From: Streptomyces venezuelae
Lineage (GTDB): Bacteria; Actinomycetota; Actinomycetes; Streptomycetales; Streptomycetaceae
DNA: 64,000 nucleotides
Assembly (NCBI RefSeq): GCF_008642335.1
Contig: NZ_CP029191.1
Span: 6,262,001 to 6,326,000, forward strand
Reading direction: 5' to 3'
Under the pieces are notes generated by a model that had not been told where the DNA came from, did no database searches, and saw only the letters and a program-made list of their open reading frames with translations. A program made the position numbers and the translations under genes. This document shows, piece after piece, positions 1-9,184 of this stretch (positions within the stretch are counted from its first letter, which is position 1; the number at the start of each line of letters is the position of its first letter).

Positions 1-71
1 TGCGCCAGCAGGTCCCGCGCCATCGAAGCCATCTGCTTCCCGAACCGGGCCCAGTCCACACGGTCCTCCAT
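1..71 (-). CDS. Partial 5' end, probable GAF-domain regulatory protein
   Basis: Only the first 23 codons are in the window; the gene runs off the left edge on the minus strand. The visible peptide starts M-E-D-R-V-D-W-A-R-F and contains the stretch Q-M-A-S-M-A-R-D-L-L-A. From memory this resembles the N-terminus of Streptomyces GAF/ANTAR sensor proteins, but no domain is actually visible. The start could be the ATG at 71 or the in-frame GTG two codons upstream (77), and neither has a good ribosome-binding site. It is transcribed divergently from hen1 across about 245 bases in which I see no gene. Confidence 0.4.
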   Translation of the reverse strand, partial: MEDRVDWARFGKQMASMARDLLA

Positions 72-317
72 CCTCACGACGCCTGAGCACACCTCTTCTA
101 CCCAGCTTCCCGCGAGACCCTCGCGACCGCGCGCACGACACCGCTTCGTGCCTGGTCGGGGCCGTACGGCGGCGAAAATTCCTGCGTGCGCCCCGTGCGT
201 TCGCTGTACGTTGAAGGGGCGCGCCGGAGACGGGGAGCGCCCCGCGGAAGCCGTGCGCCGCGTCCCGCTGTTGATCACCCAACCGCAGCTCAGACTGTGT
301 TTTGAGGCCGACCTGAA

Positions 318-1835
318 GTGTTTCTGACGATCAGTACCACCGGTACCCCCGAGCGCCCCGCCACCGACCTCGGCTTCCTGCTGCACAAGCACCCCGACAA
401 CCGGCATACGCGCAGCGTGTCCTACGGGACCGCGCACGTCCTCTTCCCCGAGGCGAGTGAGGGGCGCTGTACCGCCGCGCTGCTCCTCGAGGTCGACCCC
501 GTCGCGCTCGTGCGGCGCGGCAAGGGGAAGGGCAAGGGGCGGGGCGGGGCCCCGGACGCGGCTCTGGCGCAGTACGTGAACGACCGGCCCTACGCCGCCT
601 CCTCGCTGCTCGCCGTGGCGCTGAGCGCCGTGTTCTCCAGTGCCATGCGGGGCGTGTGCGCCGCACGGCCGGAGCGGGTCGCGGAGCCGCTGCCGCTCCG
701 TGTCGAGGTGCCGGTCCTGCCCGCCCGTGGCGGTGCCGAGCTGGTGCGGGCGCTGTTCGAACCGCTCGGGTGGGCCGTGACGGCGACGCCCGTGCCGCTG
801 GACGTGCGGTTCCCCGAGTGGGGCGACTCGCGGTACGTACACCTCGTACTCGAAGCGCCCGACGGGACGCTCACGCTGGGCGAGGCGCTGCGGCACCTGT
901 ACGTGCTGCTGCCCGTCCTCGACGACGCCAAGCACTACTGGGTCTCGCCGGACGAGGTCGACAAGCTGCTGCGGGCCGGGGAGGGGTGGCTCGCGGACCA
1001 CCCCGAGCAGGCCGTCATCACCAGTCGTTATCTGGCGCGCCGGTGGTCCCTGACCCGGGACGCCAGGGAGCGGCTCGAACTCGTGCGGCTCGCCGACGCG
1101 GACGACACGGACGTCGACGAGATCGACAACGCCGTCGACGAGGACACCGACACCGAGGAGAAGCCGGTGCCGCTCGCCGTGCGGCGCCGGGAGGCGATCC
1201 TCGCCGAGCTGGCCGACACCGGCGCCGGACGAGTGCTCGATCTCGGCTGCGGCCAGGGCCAGTTGGTGCAGGCCCTGCTCAAGGACGTCCGGTACACCGA
1301 GATCGTCGGGGTCGACGTGTCCATGCGCGCGCTGACCGTGGCCTCCCGGCGGCTGAGGCTCGACCGCCTGGGCGAGCGCCAGGCCGGCCGCGTCCAGCTC
1401 ATGCAGGGCTCCCTCGCGTACACCGACAAGCGGCTCAAGGGGTACGACGCGGCCGTGCTCAGCGAGGTCATCGAGCACCTCGACGAGGCGCGGCTGCCCG
1501 CCCTGGAGTACGCCGTGTTCGGCTCCGCGCGTCCCCGTACCGTCCTCGTGACGACGCCGAACGTCGAGTACAACGTCCGCTGGGAGTCGCTCCCCGCGGG
1601 CCACGTCCGCCACGGCGACCACCGCTTCGAGTGGACGCGCGACCAGCTCGCGGAGTGGGCCCGACGTGTCGGTGAACGGCACGGCTATGCCGTCCGGTTC
1701 GTGCCCGTCGGCGACGACGACCCCGAGGTGGGTCCGCCCACGCAGATGGCCGTATTCACCCAGGAAACCAAGGAAACCAGGGCAGCCGGCGCAGCCAAGG
1801 CAGCCGACACAGCCGACAAGGACCGGGTCGCATGA
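318..1835 (+). CDS. hen1: 3'-terminal RNA ribose 2'-O-methyltransferase Hen1
   Basis: Bacterial Hen1 methylates the 2'-OH of the 3' end at an RNA break before Pnkp seals it, protecting the repaired junction from renewed cleavage. The 505-residue length is normal. An N-terminal Hen1-specific domain covers roughly residues 1-230. After an acidic linker comes a SAM methyltransferase domain with motif I L-D-L-G-C-G-Q-G-Q near residue 308. The metal-binding E-V-I-E-H is near residue 383 and the second conserved histidine in D-H-R-F-E-W is near 434. The start is GTG, with GAGG about ten bases upstream. The gene overlaps the pnkp start by four bases (ATGA), so the two products are probably translationally coupled. 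Confidence 0.93.
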   Translation: MFLTISTTGTPERPATDLGFLLHKHPDNRHTRSVSYGTAHVLFPEASEGRCTAALLLEVDPVALVRRGKGKGKGRGGAPDAALAQYVNDRPYAASSLLAVALSAVFSSAMRGVCAARPERVAEPLPLRVEVPVLPARGGAELVRALFEPLGWAVTATPVPLDVRFPEWGDSRYVHLVLEAPDGTLTLGEALRHLYVLLPVLDDAKHYWVSPDEVDKLLRAGEGWLADHPEQAVITSRYLARRWSLTRDARERLELVRLADADDTDVDEIDNAVDEDTDTEEKPVPLAVRRREAILAELADTGAGRVLDLGCGQGQLVQALLKDVRYTEIVGVDVSMRALTVASRRLRLDRLGERQAGRVQLMQGSLAYTDKRLKGYDAAVLSEVIEHLDEARLPALEYAVFGSARPRTVLVTTPNVEYNVRWESLPAGHVRHGDHRFEWTRDQLAEWARRVGERHGYAVRFVPVGDDDPEVGPPTQMAVFTQETKETRAAGAAKAADTADKDRVA

Positions 1836-4414
1836 CTGACGACGACAACCGCACCGCCGACGCCGCCCGCGTCCTGCCCGTCACCGACCTCTCCCTCGTC
1901 GTGCTGATCGGCGCCACCGGCTCCGGCAAGTCCACCTTCGCGCGCACGCACTTCAAGGAAACAGAGGTCATATCCAGCGACTTCTGCCGCGGGCTCGTCG
2001 CCGACGACGAGAACGACCAGGGCGCGAGCCGCGACGCCTTCGACGTGCTGCACTACATCGCGGGCAAGCGCCTGGCCGCGGGCCGCCGCACCGTCGTCGA
2101 CGCGACCAGCGTGCAGAGCGACAGCCGCAAGCAGCTGATCGAGCTGGCCAGGCAGTACGACGTACTGCCCATCGCCATCGTGCTCGACGTGCCCGAAGAC
2201 GTCTGCGCCGCGCGCAACGCCGCCCGCGCCGACCGCGCGGACCTGCCCCGCCGCGTCATCCAGCGCCACCAGCGCGAACTGCGGCGCTCCCTGCGCCACC
2301 TGGAGCGCGAGGGCTTCCGCAAGGTGCACGTCCTGCGCGGGGTGGCGGAGATCGACGCCGCCACCGTCGTCACCGAGAAGCGGTACAACGACCTCACCCA
2401 CCTCACGGGCCCCTTCGACATCGTCGGCGACATCCACGGCTGCGCCGCCGAGCTGGAGACCCTGCTCGGCAAGCTCGGATACGTGGACGGCGCGCACCCG
2501 GAGGGCCGCACCGCCGTGTTCGTCGGCGACCTCGTCGACCGCGGCCCGGACACCCCGGGCGTGCTGCGGCGCGTCATGTCGATGGTCGCGGCGGGCACCG
2601 CGCTCTGCGTGCCCGGCAACCACGAGAACAAGCTCGGCCGCCACCTCAAGGGCCGCGGCGTCCAGCACACCCACGGACTCGCCGAGACCGTCGAGCAGCT
2701 GTCGGCCGAGAGCGAGGAGTTCCGCACGCGGGTGCGGGAGTTCATCGACGGCCTCGTCTCGCACTACGTCCTGGACGGCGGCCGGCTCGTCGTCTGCCAC
2801 GCCGGACTGCCCGAGAAGTACCACGGCCGCACCTCCGGCCGGGTCCGCTCCCACGCCCTGTACGGCGACACGACCGGCGAGACCGACGAGTTCGGCCTGC
2901 CCGTGCGCTACCCGTGGGCCGAGGAGTACCGGGGCAGGGCCGCGGTCGTCTACGGCCACACCCCCGTGCCCACCGCGACCTGGCTCAACAACACCATCTG
3001 CCTGGACACCGGAGCCGTCTTCGGCGGCCGGCTGACCGCGCTGCGCTGGCCGGAGCGGGAACTCGTCGACGTACCGGCGGAGCGGGTCTGGTACGAGCCC
3101 GCCAAACCGCTGCGCACCGAGGCGCCCGGCGGCCACGACGGCCGGCCGCTCGACCTCGACGACGTGCACGGGCGCCGCGTCGTCGAGACCCGGCACGTGG
3201 GCCGTGTCGCCGTGCGCGAGGAGAACGCCGCCGCGGCCCTGGAGGTCATGAGCCGCTTCGCCGTCGACCCGCGCCTGCTCCCGTACCTGCCGCCGACGAT
3301 GGCGCCGACGGCCACGTCCCGCCGCGAGGGCTACCTGGAACACCCCGAGGAGGCCTTCGCGGCGTACGCGGACGACGGTGTCGCCCGCGTCGTGTGCGAG
3401 GAGAAGCACATGGGGTCGCGGGCCGTGGTCCTGGTCTGCCGCGACGCGGACGTGGCCCGCGAGCGGTTCGGGGTGGGGGACGGTGCCACCGAGGGAGGCC
3501 CCACCGGCTCCCTCTGCACCCGCACCGGCCGCCCCTTCTTCGACGACCCCGCCACCACCGAGCAGATCCTCGGCCGCGTGCGCGACGCCGTCACCGAGGC
3601 CGGTCTGTGGGAGGAGCTCGCGACGGACTGGCTGCTCCTCGACGCGGAGCTGATGCCATGGTCGCTGAAGGCGTCGGGGCTGCTCCGCACGCAGTACGCC
3701 GCCGTGGGCGCCGCCTCCGGAGCCGTCTTCCCCGGCGCGGTCGCAGCCCTCGAAGCGGCGGCGGCACGCGGCGTCGACGCGGGCGAACTCCTGACCCGCC
3801 AGCGGGAGCGCGCCGCGGACGCCGCCGCGTTCACCGACGCCTACCGCCGCTACTGCTGGCCGACCGAGGGCCTGGAGGGCGTGCGCCTCGCACCGTTCCA
3901 GATCCTCGCCGTCCAGGGCCGCAGCCTCGCCGGGCTCCCGCACGACGAACAGCTGGCCCTGATCGACCGCATGGTGGAGCACGACAGCAGCCAGGGCTCC
4001 GACCTGCTGCAGACCACGCGCCGCCTGTACGTCGACACGGGCGACCCGGAGTCGGTGCGGGCCGGTGTCGACTGGTGGCTGGAGATGACGAGCCGCGGCG
4101 GCGAAGGCATGGTCGTCAAGCCGGTCGAGGCGCTGGTCAGGACCGCGCAGGGCCGGCTCGTCCAGCCCGGCATCAAGTGCCGCGGCCGCGAGTACCTGCG
4201 GATCGTCTACGGCCCGGAGTACACACGCCCGGAGAACCTGGCGAAGCTGCGCGACCGGTCCCTCGGCCACAAGCGGTCACTGGCCGTCCGCGAGTACGCC
4301 CTCGGCCTGGAAGCGCTGGACCGCCTGGCGGACGGCGAGCCGCTGTGGCGGGTGCACGAGGCGGTGTTCGCGGTCCTGGCGCTGGAGTCGGAGCCGGTGG
4401 ACCCCCGGCTCTGA
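1832..4414 (+). CDS. pnkp: Polynucleotide kinase-phosphatase / RNA ligase Pnkp
   Basis: This is the trifunctional RNA end-healing and sealing enzyme that works with Hen1. It has three modules. The 5'-kinase has P-loop G-A-T-G-S-G-K-S-T at residues 27-35. The calcineurin-type 2',3'-phosphatase has G-D-I-H-G near 198, G-D-L-V-D-R-G near 231 and G-N-H-E near 262. The ligase/adenylyltransferase has nucleotidyl-lysine motif K-H-M-G-S-R near 525 and a C-terminal V-V-K-P motif. All three sets of key residues are present and the length (860 aa) is full. Known targets of such systems are ribotoxin-cut tRNAs; no toxin or second repair gene lies beside it here. Its TGA stop is duplicated by the adjacent inverted-repeat element. 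Confidence 0.95.
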   Translation: MTDDDNRTADAARVLPVTDLSLVVLIGATGSGKSTFARTHFKETEVISSDFCRGLVADDENDQGASRDAFDVLHYIAGKRLAAGRRTVVDATSVQSDSRKQLIELARQYDVLPIAIVLDVPEDVCAARNAARADRADLPRRVIQRHQRELRRSLRHLEREGFRKVHVLRGVAEIDAATVVTEKRYNDLTHLTGPFDIVGDIHGCAAELETLLGKLGYVDGAHPEGRTAVFVGDLVDRGPDTPGVLRRVMSMVAAGTALCVPGNHENKLGRHLKGRGVQHTHGLAETVEQLSAESEEFRTRVREFIDGLVSHYVLDGGRLVVCHAGLPEKYHGRTSGRVRSHALYGDTTGETDEFGLPVRYPWAEEYRGRAAVVYGHTPVPTATWLNNTICLDTGAVFGGRLTALRWPERELVDVPAERVWYEPAKPLRTEAPGGHDGRPLDLDDVHGRRVVETRHVGRVAVREENAAAALEVMSRFAVDPRLLPYLPPTMAPTATSRREGYLEHPEEAFAAYADDGVARVVCEEKHMGSRAVVLVCRDADVARERFGVGDGATEGGPTGSLCTRTGRPFFDDPATTEQILGRVRDAVTEAGLWEELATDWLLLDAELMPWSLKASGLLRTQYAAVGAASGAVFPGAVAALEAAAARGVDAGELLTRQRERAADAAAFTDAYRRYCWPTEGLEGVRLAPFQILAVQGRSLAGLPHDEQLALIDRMVEHDSSQGSDLLQTTRRLYVDTGDPESVRAGVDWWLEMTSRGGEGMVVKPVEALVRTAQGRLVQPGIKCRGREYLRIVYGPEYTRPENLAKLRDRSLGHKRSLAVREYALGLEALDRLADGEPLWRVHEAVFAVLALESEPVDPRL

Positions 4415-4589
4415 GAGCCTGTCTTTGAACCCCCGCCTGCGCCCCGACGCCCGGCACGCCCGCTCGCTGCACGGCGTGCCAGGACAGGTGGCTCCGCCAC
4501 ATGACCTGGCACGCCGCACACCGATCGCACGCACCGACCGCCGCTGCGCCCGCGCTCCGCGCGAACGACGGGGGTTCAAAGACAGGCTC
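4415..4589. mobile_element. Non-coding 175-bp inverted-repeat element (MITE-like) at the pnkp stop codon
   Basis: The ends are perfect 20-bp inverted repeats: GAGCCTGTCTTTGAACCCCC at 4415-4434 and its reverse complement at 4570-4589. Directly outside each end is the trinucleotide TGA (4412-4414 and 4590-4592), a plausible 3-bp target duplication. The left TGA is the pnkp stop codon, so the insertion preserved the stop. No credible ORF lies inside. The interior has the short inverted motif GGCACGCC/GGCGTGCC. A T-N-A target and about 20-bp ends recall some IS5-family elements, so this may be a transposase-less derivative mobilised in trans. That family link is inference. Confidence 0.78.
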
Positions 4590-4648
4590 TGACCGGATGG
4601 CCCACGGCTTCGGCCAACCGTGCGCGTGCGCCGTCCGGCCGGGGAAAG

Positions 4649-5890
4649 ATGGACCCCATGGGATTCCATGTCGACTCCGAGGCCGGGCGGCTGCGCCGCG
4701 TCATACTGCACCGCCCCGATCTGGAGCTCAAGCGGCTGACTCCGAGCAACAAGGACGCCCTGCTCTTCGACGACGTCCTGTGGGTGCGCAGGGCCCGTCA
4801 GGAGCACGACGGGTTCGCGGACGTGCTGCGCGACCGGGGGGTGGCGGTCCATCTCTTCGGCGACCTGCTGACCGAGACCCTGGACGTGCCCGCGGCCCGC
4901 CTCCTCGTCCTGGACCGCGTCTTCGACGAGAAGGAGTACGGGCCGCTCGCCACCGACCACTTGAGGGCCGCCTTCGAGACCCTGCCCTCGACCGAGCTCG
5001 CCGAGGCGCTGGTCGGCGGCATGACGAAGCGGGAGTTCCTGGAGCGCCACGCCGAGCCGACGTCCGTGCGCTTCCACTGCATGGACCTGGACGACTTCCT
5101 CCTCGGCCCGCTGCCCAACCACCTCTTCACCCGCGACACCTCCGCCTGGATCTACGACGGCGTCTCCATCAACGCCATGCGCTGGCCCGCCCGGCAGCGC
5201 GAGACCGTGCACTTCGAGGCGATCTACCGGCACCACCCGCTGTTCCGCGGCGAGGACTTCCACGTCTGGTCGCGCGGCCAGGCGGACTACCCCTCGACGA
5301 TCGAGGGCGGCGACGTCCTGGTGATCGGCAAGGGGGCGGTGCTCATCGGCATGAGCGAGCGCACCACACCGCAAGCCGTGGAGATGCTCGCGCACAAGCT
5401 GTTCGCGGCGGGCTCGGCGCAGACCATCGTTGCCCTCGACATGCCGAAGCGGCGTGCGTTCATGCACCTCGACACGGTGATGACGATGGTCGACGGCGAC
5501 ACGTTCACGCAGTACGCGGGGCTCGGCATGCTCCGCTCGTACACGATCGAGCCGGGCGTGGGGGAGCGGGAGCTGAAGGTGACCGACCATCCCCCGGAGC
5601 ACATGCACCGCGCCATCGCCGCCGCGCTCGGTCTCGACGGCATCCGGGTCCTCACCGCCACGCAGGACGTGCACGCGGCGGAGCGTGAGCAGTGGGACGA
5701 CGGCTGCAACGTCCTCGCGGTGGAGCCGGGCGTCGTCGTCGCGTACGAGAGGAACTCGACGACCAACACGCACCTGCGCAAGCAGGGCATCGAGGTGATC
5801 GAGATCCTGGGGAGCGAGCTGGGGCGCGGCCGGGGCGGGCCGCGGTGCATGAGCTGTCCGGTGCAGCGGGATCCGGTGCCGGGGCTGTAG
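4649..5890 (+). CDS. arcA: Arginine deiminase
   Basis: This enzyme hydrolyses arginine to citrulline and ammonia, the first step of the arginine deiminase route. The 413-residue protein has the normal length. It starts with the family-typical [13 protein letters not shown] segment and has the substrate-binding block [11 protein letters not shown] around residues 156-166. It also has I-E-G-G-D-V-L near 217 and the C-terminal active-site cysteine in [10 protein letters not shown]. The ATG at 4649 and an in-frame ATG three codons later (4658) are both possible starts. The next gene is ornithine carbamoyltransferase and then a permease, so the three probably serve arginine or citrulline/ornithine catabolism. 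No carbamate kinase is present in the window. Confidence 0.95.
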   Translation: MDPMGFHVDSEAGRLRRVILHRPDLELKRLTPSNKDALLFDDVLWVRRARQEHDGFADVLRDRGVAVHLFGDLLTETLDVPAARLLVLDRVFDEKEYGPLATDHLRAAFETLPSTELAEALVGGMTKREFLERHAEPTSVRFHCMDLDDFLLGPLPNHLFTRDTSAWIYDGVSINAMRWPARQRETVHFEAIYRHHPLFRGEDFHVWSRGQADYPSTIEGGDVLVIGKGAVLIGMSERTTPQAVEMLAHKLFAAGSAQTIVALDMPKRRAFMHLDTVMTMVDGDTFTQYAGLGMLRSYTIEPGVGERELKVTDHPPEHMHRAIAAALGLDGIRVLTATQDVHAAEREQWDDGCNVLAVEPGVVVAYERNSTTNTHLRKQGIEVIEILGSELGRGRGGPRCMSCPVQRDPVPGL

Positions 5891-5927
5891 CGTCCGCACA
5901 CGCCGGCCGGGCGCCCGCCCGGGTCCT

Positions 5928-5954
5928 GTATATAAATGTGGAGCGTCGTATATA
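5928..5954 (+). promoter_or_regulatory. AT-rich GTATATA direct repeat upstream of argF
   Basis: The heptamer GTATATA occurs at 5928-5934 and again at 5948-5954, exactly 20 bp (about two helical turns) apart. It lies in a short AT-rich island that stands out from the surrounding G+C-rich DNA. Its place just before argF suggests a regulator site or promoter elements, which would let argF be transcribed separately from arcA. It does not clearly match the ArgR box. The regulator is unknown. Confidence 0.45.
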
Positions 5955-6006
5955 GTTTCAAAGGTCACCGTCTTTCGTACGCCCATCCGCATTCCTGGAG
6001 CGCCTC

Positions 6007-7005
6007 ATGGCCACAGACCTCACCGGCCGCCACTTCCTCAAGGAGCTGGACTTCACCGCCGACGAGTTCCGCGGCCTGATCGAGCTGGCCGCCGAGCTGA
6101 AGGCGGCCAAGAAGGCCGGGGCCGAGACGCGGCGGCTGCGGGGCAGGAACATCGCGCTGATCTTCGAGAAGAACTCGACGCGGACCCGCTGCGCCTTCGA
6201 GGTGGCCGCCGCCGACCAGGGTGCCTCGACGGTGTACATCGACCCGGCCGGCTCACACCTGGGCAAGAAGGAGTCGGCCAAGGACACCGCCCGGGTGCTC
6301 GGCCGGATGTTCGACGCCATCGAGTTCCGCGGGGACGCGCAGGACACCGTCGAGACGCTCGCCGCCCACGCGGGCGTGCCCGTCTACAACGGCCTGACCG
6401 ACGCCTGGCACCCCACCCAGATGCTCGCCGACGTGCTCACGATGACCGAGCACAGCGCCAAGCCCCTCACCGGCATCGCCTTCGCCTACCTCGGCGACGC
6501 CCGCTTCAACATGGGCAACTCATACCTGATCACCGGCGCGCTGCTCGGCATGGACGTACGCATCGTCGCCCCCGAGGCGTACTGGCCGGCCCCGGAGATC
6601 CGCGCGCGGGCCCAGGAGCTCGCCGCGGTCAGCGGGGCGCGCCTGACGCTCACCGAGGACGTCGCGGAGGGCGTCCGGGGCGCGGACTTCGTCGGCACGG
6701 ACGTCTGGGTGTCGATGGGGGAGCCGCAGGAGGTGTGGGCCGAGCGCATAGCCGCCCTCGTGCCCTACGCGGTGACGATGGACGTCCTGCGCGCCACGGG
6801 CAACCCGGACGTAAAGTTCTTGCACTGCCTGCCCGCCTTCCACGACCTCGGCACGAAGGTCGGCCGCGAGGTCCACGAGACGTACGGCCTGGAGTCCCTG
6901 GAGGTCACGGACGAGGTCTTCGAGTCGGAGCACTCCGTGGTCTTCGACGAGGCGGAGAACCGTATGCACACGATCAAGGCGGTCCTTGTCGCCACCCTCT
7001 CCTGA
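6007..7005 (+). CDS. argF: Ornithine carbamoyltransferase
   Basis: The enzyme interconverts ornithine plus carbamoyl phosphate with citrulline plus phosphate. Beside arcA it may act in the catabolic direction (ArcB role). The 332 residues include the carbamoyl-phosphate motif S-T-R-T-R near residue 57, the H-P-T-Q motif near 137, and the C-terminal H-C-L-P motif with nearby D-L-G-T in the ornithine-binding region. The ATG start has GGAG seven bases upstream. The 116-bp gap after arcA contains an AT-rich repeat, so it may have its own promoter. Whether this is the only ornithine carbamoyltransferase of the organism cannot be told from the window. Confidence 0.95.
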   Translation: MATDLTGRHFLKELDFTADEFRGLIELAAELKAAKKAGAETRRLRGRNIALIFEKNSTRTRCAFEVAAADQGASTVYIDPAGSHLGKKESAKDTARVLGRMFDAIEFRGDAQDTVETLAAHAGVPVYNGLTDAWHPTQMLADVLTMTEHSAKPLTGIAFAYLGDARFNMGNSYLITGALLGMDVRIVAPEAYWPAPEIRARAQELAAVSGARLTLTEDVAEGVRGADFVGTDVWVSMGEPQEVWAERIAALVPYAVTMDVLRATGNPDVKFLHCLPAFHDLGTKVGREVHETYGLESLEVTDEVFESEHSVVFDEAENRMHTIKAVLVATLS

Positions 7006-7052
7006 TCACCGAGCACCACGCACCACGCACCACCAGAATCGAGAACCACCCC

Positions 7053-8501
7053 ATGAGCCCCACACGCACCAACGGGCTTCGCATCAAGTCCCCCGACCAG
7101 CTCGTCGCCGAATCCGGCGCGGACCTCGAGGGCCACGGCCTGCGGCGCACCATGGGGCTCTTCCAGCTCGTGTGCTTCGGCGTCGGCGCGATCGTCGGCA
7201 CCGGCATCTTCGTCGGTCTCTCGGACTCGGTCGCCGAGGCGGGTCCCGCGGTCGCGATCTCCTATGTCCTCGCGGCCGTGACCTGCATCTTCACCGCGTT
7301 CTCGTTCGCCGAGCTGGGCGGCGCGATCCCGGTGTCGGGCAGCTCGTACTCCTTCGCGTACGCCTCACTCGGCGAGCGCACCGCGTTCCTCGTGGGCTGG
7401 TGCCTGATCCTCGAGTACGGCGTGTCGGTCTCCGCGGTCGCGGTCGGCTGGAGCCAGTACCTGAACGAGCTGCTGCACAGCCTCACCGGCTGGGAGCTGC
7501 CCGCCGCGCTCTCCGCGGGGCCCGGTGAGGGCGGCGCGGTGAACCTGCCCGCCGTCGTCGTCATCCTGCTCGCCGCCGTGCTGCTGGTGCGCGGCATCCG
7601 CGAGAGCGCGGGCGCCACGGCCGCGATGGCGGTGCTGAAGATCGGCATCCTGCTGCTCTTCCTGGCGATCGCGTTCACCGCGTTCGAGGACGGCAACCTG
7701 ACGCCCTTCGCGGGCGCGGGCGCCTCCGGCATCACCGCGGGCGCCTCGCTCGCCTTCTTCTCCTTCATCGGCTTCGACGCGGTCACGACGGCCGGCGAGG
7801 AGGTGAAGAACCCGCGGCGCAACATTCCGCTCGCCATCCTGATCTGCATCGGCGTCGTCACCCTGCTCTACGTCGCCGTGGCGCTCGCGGCCATCGGCGC
7901 GCTCGGCCCGGATGCCGTCGCCGACAAGCCCGCCGCGCTGTCGCTCATCGTCAACCAGGTCACCGACTCGACCCTCGGCGGCGGCATCATCGCCTTCGGC
8001 GCGGTCGTCGCCATCGCCTCCGTGGTGCTCGCCGTGATGTACGGCCAGACGCGCATCCTGATGTCGATGTCGCGCGACGGGCTCATGCCGCGCGTCTTCG
8101 AGCGTGTCTCGCCGCGCACCAGGACCCCTGTCGCCAACACGTGGATCGTCGCGGCGGTCGTCGCCGTGCCCGCCGCGTTCTCCTCGCTCGACGTCGTCGT
8201 CAACCTGACCACCATCGGCACGCTGGCCATCATGGTCGTGGTGAACGTCGCGGTGATCGCGCTGCGCCGGTCGGCGCCGGATCTGCGGCGCACCTTCCGG
8301 GTGCCGTTCCACCCGGTGAGCCCGCTCCTGGGCGTCGGCTTCTGCCTCTATCTGATCTGGGGCACGGGCTGGACGACGTGGCTGCAGTTCGCCGTGTTCG
8401 TGGCGGTGGGCGCGGTGGTCTACGCGCTGTACGGGCGGCGCCACTCGCGGCTCGGCCGGGGCGAGGCGCCGGGCGTCAGCACGCGTGCGGGGGCCTCGTA
8501 G
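7053..8501 (+). CDS. APC-superfamily amino-acid permease (cationic amino acid transporter type)
   Basis: This is a membrane transporter of 482 residues with about twelve hydrophobic segments. It has the family signature G-V-G-A-I-V-G-T-G-I-F near residues 44-54 and F-S-F-I-G-F-D near 230. The start is the ATG that begins M-S-P-T-R-T-N-G, because the open frame upstream runs inside argF. Its place directly after arcA and argF, only 47 bp away, suggests uptake or exchange of arginine, ornithine or citrulline, as ArcD does in other arginine deiminase operons. ArcD itself belongs to a different branch, so the substrate is inferred from context. A second APC permease sits at 61067-62560. Confidence 0.85.
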   Translation: MSPTRTNGLRIKSPDQLVAESGADLEGHGLRRTMGLFQLVCFGVGAIVGTGIFVGLSDSVAEAGPAVAISYVLAAVTCIFTAFSFAELGGAIPVSGSSYSFAYASLGERTAFLVGWCLILEYGVSVSAVAVGWSQYLNELLHSLTGWELPAALSAGPGEGGAVNLPAVVVILLAAVLLVRGIRESAGATAAMAVLKIGILLLFLAIAFTAFEDGNLTPFAGAGASGITAGASLAFFSFIGFDAVTTAGEEVKNPRRNIPLAILICIGVVTLLYVAVALAAIGALGPDAVADKPAALSLIVNQVTDSTLGGGIIAFGAVVAIASVVLAVMYGQTRILMSMSRDGLMPRVFERVSPRTRTPVANTWIVAAVVAVPAAFSSLDVVVNLTTIGTLAIMVVVNVAVIALRRSAPDLRRTFRVPFHPVSPLLGVGFCLYLIWGTGWTTWLQFAVFVAVGAVVYALYGRRHSRLGRGEAPGVSTRAGAS

Positions 8502-8949
8502 GAAGCGTGAACCAGACCGCCTTGCCCGACGCGGTGGCGCGGTGGCCGCAGGACGAGCTGAGGGTGCGGATCAGGAGCAGGCCGCGCCCGTGCTCCTGCC
8601 AGGGGTCCGGCTCGACGTGCGGGCCAGGGTCCGTGAGGTCGCCGGGCGGCGACGGGTTGGAATCGTGCACCTCGACCTGGCATCCCGTCGGCAGCAGCTC
8701 GATCACCAGCTCTATGGGGTCCTGCCCGCCGGTGTGCTCCACGGCGTTGGCGACCAGCTCCGCGGTGAGGAGCTCGGCGGTGTCGGTGTCCGGGGACGAC
8801 TCGATGTCGGTGAGCGCCGTGCGGACCAGGGCACGCGCGACCGGCACGGCTGCCGTGGTGTGCGGCAGGGCGATGCGCCAGGAGGCGGGGGAGGAAGGCT
8901 CGTGCAAGGCGGGTCCGTTCAGCGCAGCAGGTGGCGGTCCTGCTTTCAA
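8476..8949 (-). CDS. ATP-binding protein, RsbW-like histidine kinase/anti-sigma fold
   Basis: This small protein (about 157 aa) has a GHKL ATPase fold. The N-box is E-L-V-A-N-A-V-E-H-T, a D-S-N-P motif follows, and then the G-box region H-G-R-G-L-L-L-I. Streptomyces encode dozens of such stand-alone proteins, usually thought to act as anti-sigma factors or in signal relay. There is no obvious start ATG. I prefer the TTG at 8949, which has AGGA nine bases upstream; another TTG at 8907 would give 143 aa. It is convergent with the permease and overlaps its 3' end by 26 bases. Confidence 0.8.
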   Translation of the reverse strand: MKAGPPPAALNGPALHEPSSPASWRIALPHTTAAVPVARALVRTALTDIESSPDTDTAELLTAELVANAVEHTGGQDPIELVIELLPTGCQVEVHDSNPSPPGDLTDPGPHVEPDPWQEHGRGLLLIRTLSSSCGHRATASGKAVWFTLPTRPPHAC

Positions 8950-9099
8950 CCGTACGAATCCTAAGCGCTGTGCCGACAGGGGCGACGGTCGGGCATTCCC
9001 GGGACGTCCGACCCTGAGGTGTCCCGAGGTGTCCCGAGGTGTCCGGGAGTCCTTCGCCGCGTGGTGAGGCCTCCCCCCTGGACGGCGTATCGCGTACTC

Positions 9100-9113
9100 G
9101 TGACGACAGTCAC
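9100..9113. promoter_or_regulatory. Candidate PaaX-type operator upstream of the hydratase operon
   Basis: The perfect dyad GTGAC-GACA-GTCAC lies about 70 bp before the enoyl-CoA hydratase start. The same 13-mer GTGACGACAGTCA recurs at 15521 in the intergenic region between the ligase and dehydrogenase genes. Both copies are preceded by GCGTATCG and followed by ACGGTG. The only regulator encoded in the cluster is PaaX-like, so it is the natural candidate to bind both copies. Confidence 0.6.
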
Positions 9114-9184
9114 GGAACGGTGATAGCTTCGTGAGGTAGCCCACGTCCGAGCACCCCAGCCTCAGGCCGAGGAGGCCGCACCTG

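Noticed and set aside
1685..4270. 861-codon open frame antisense to pnkp
   Set aside because: It mirrors the codon periodicity of pnkp in G+C-rich DNA and has low-complexity Arg/Ala/Gly/Val composition with no domain; Pnkp on the other strand has all catalytic motifs.
6735..7052. N-terminal extension of the first APC permease
   Set aside because: This part lies inside argF in another frame; the permease clearly begins at the ATG at 7053 with a normal N-terminus.
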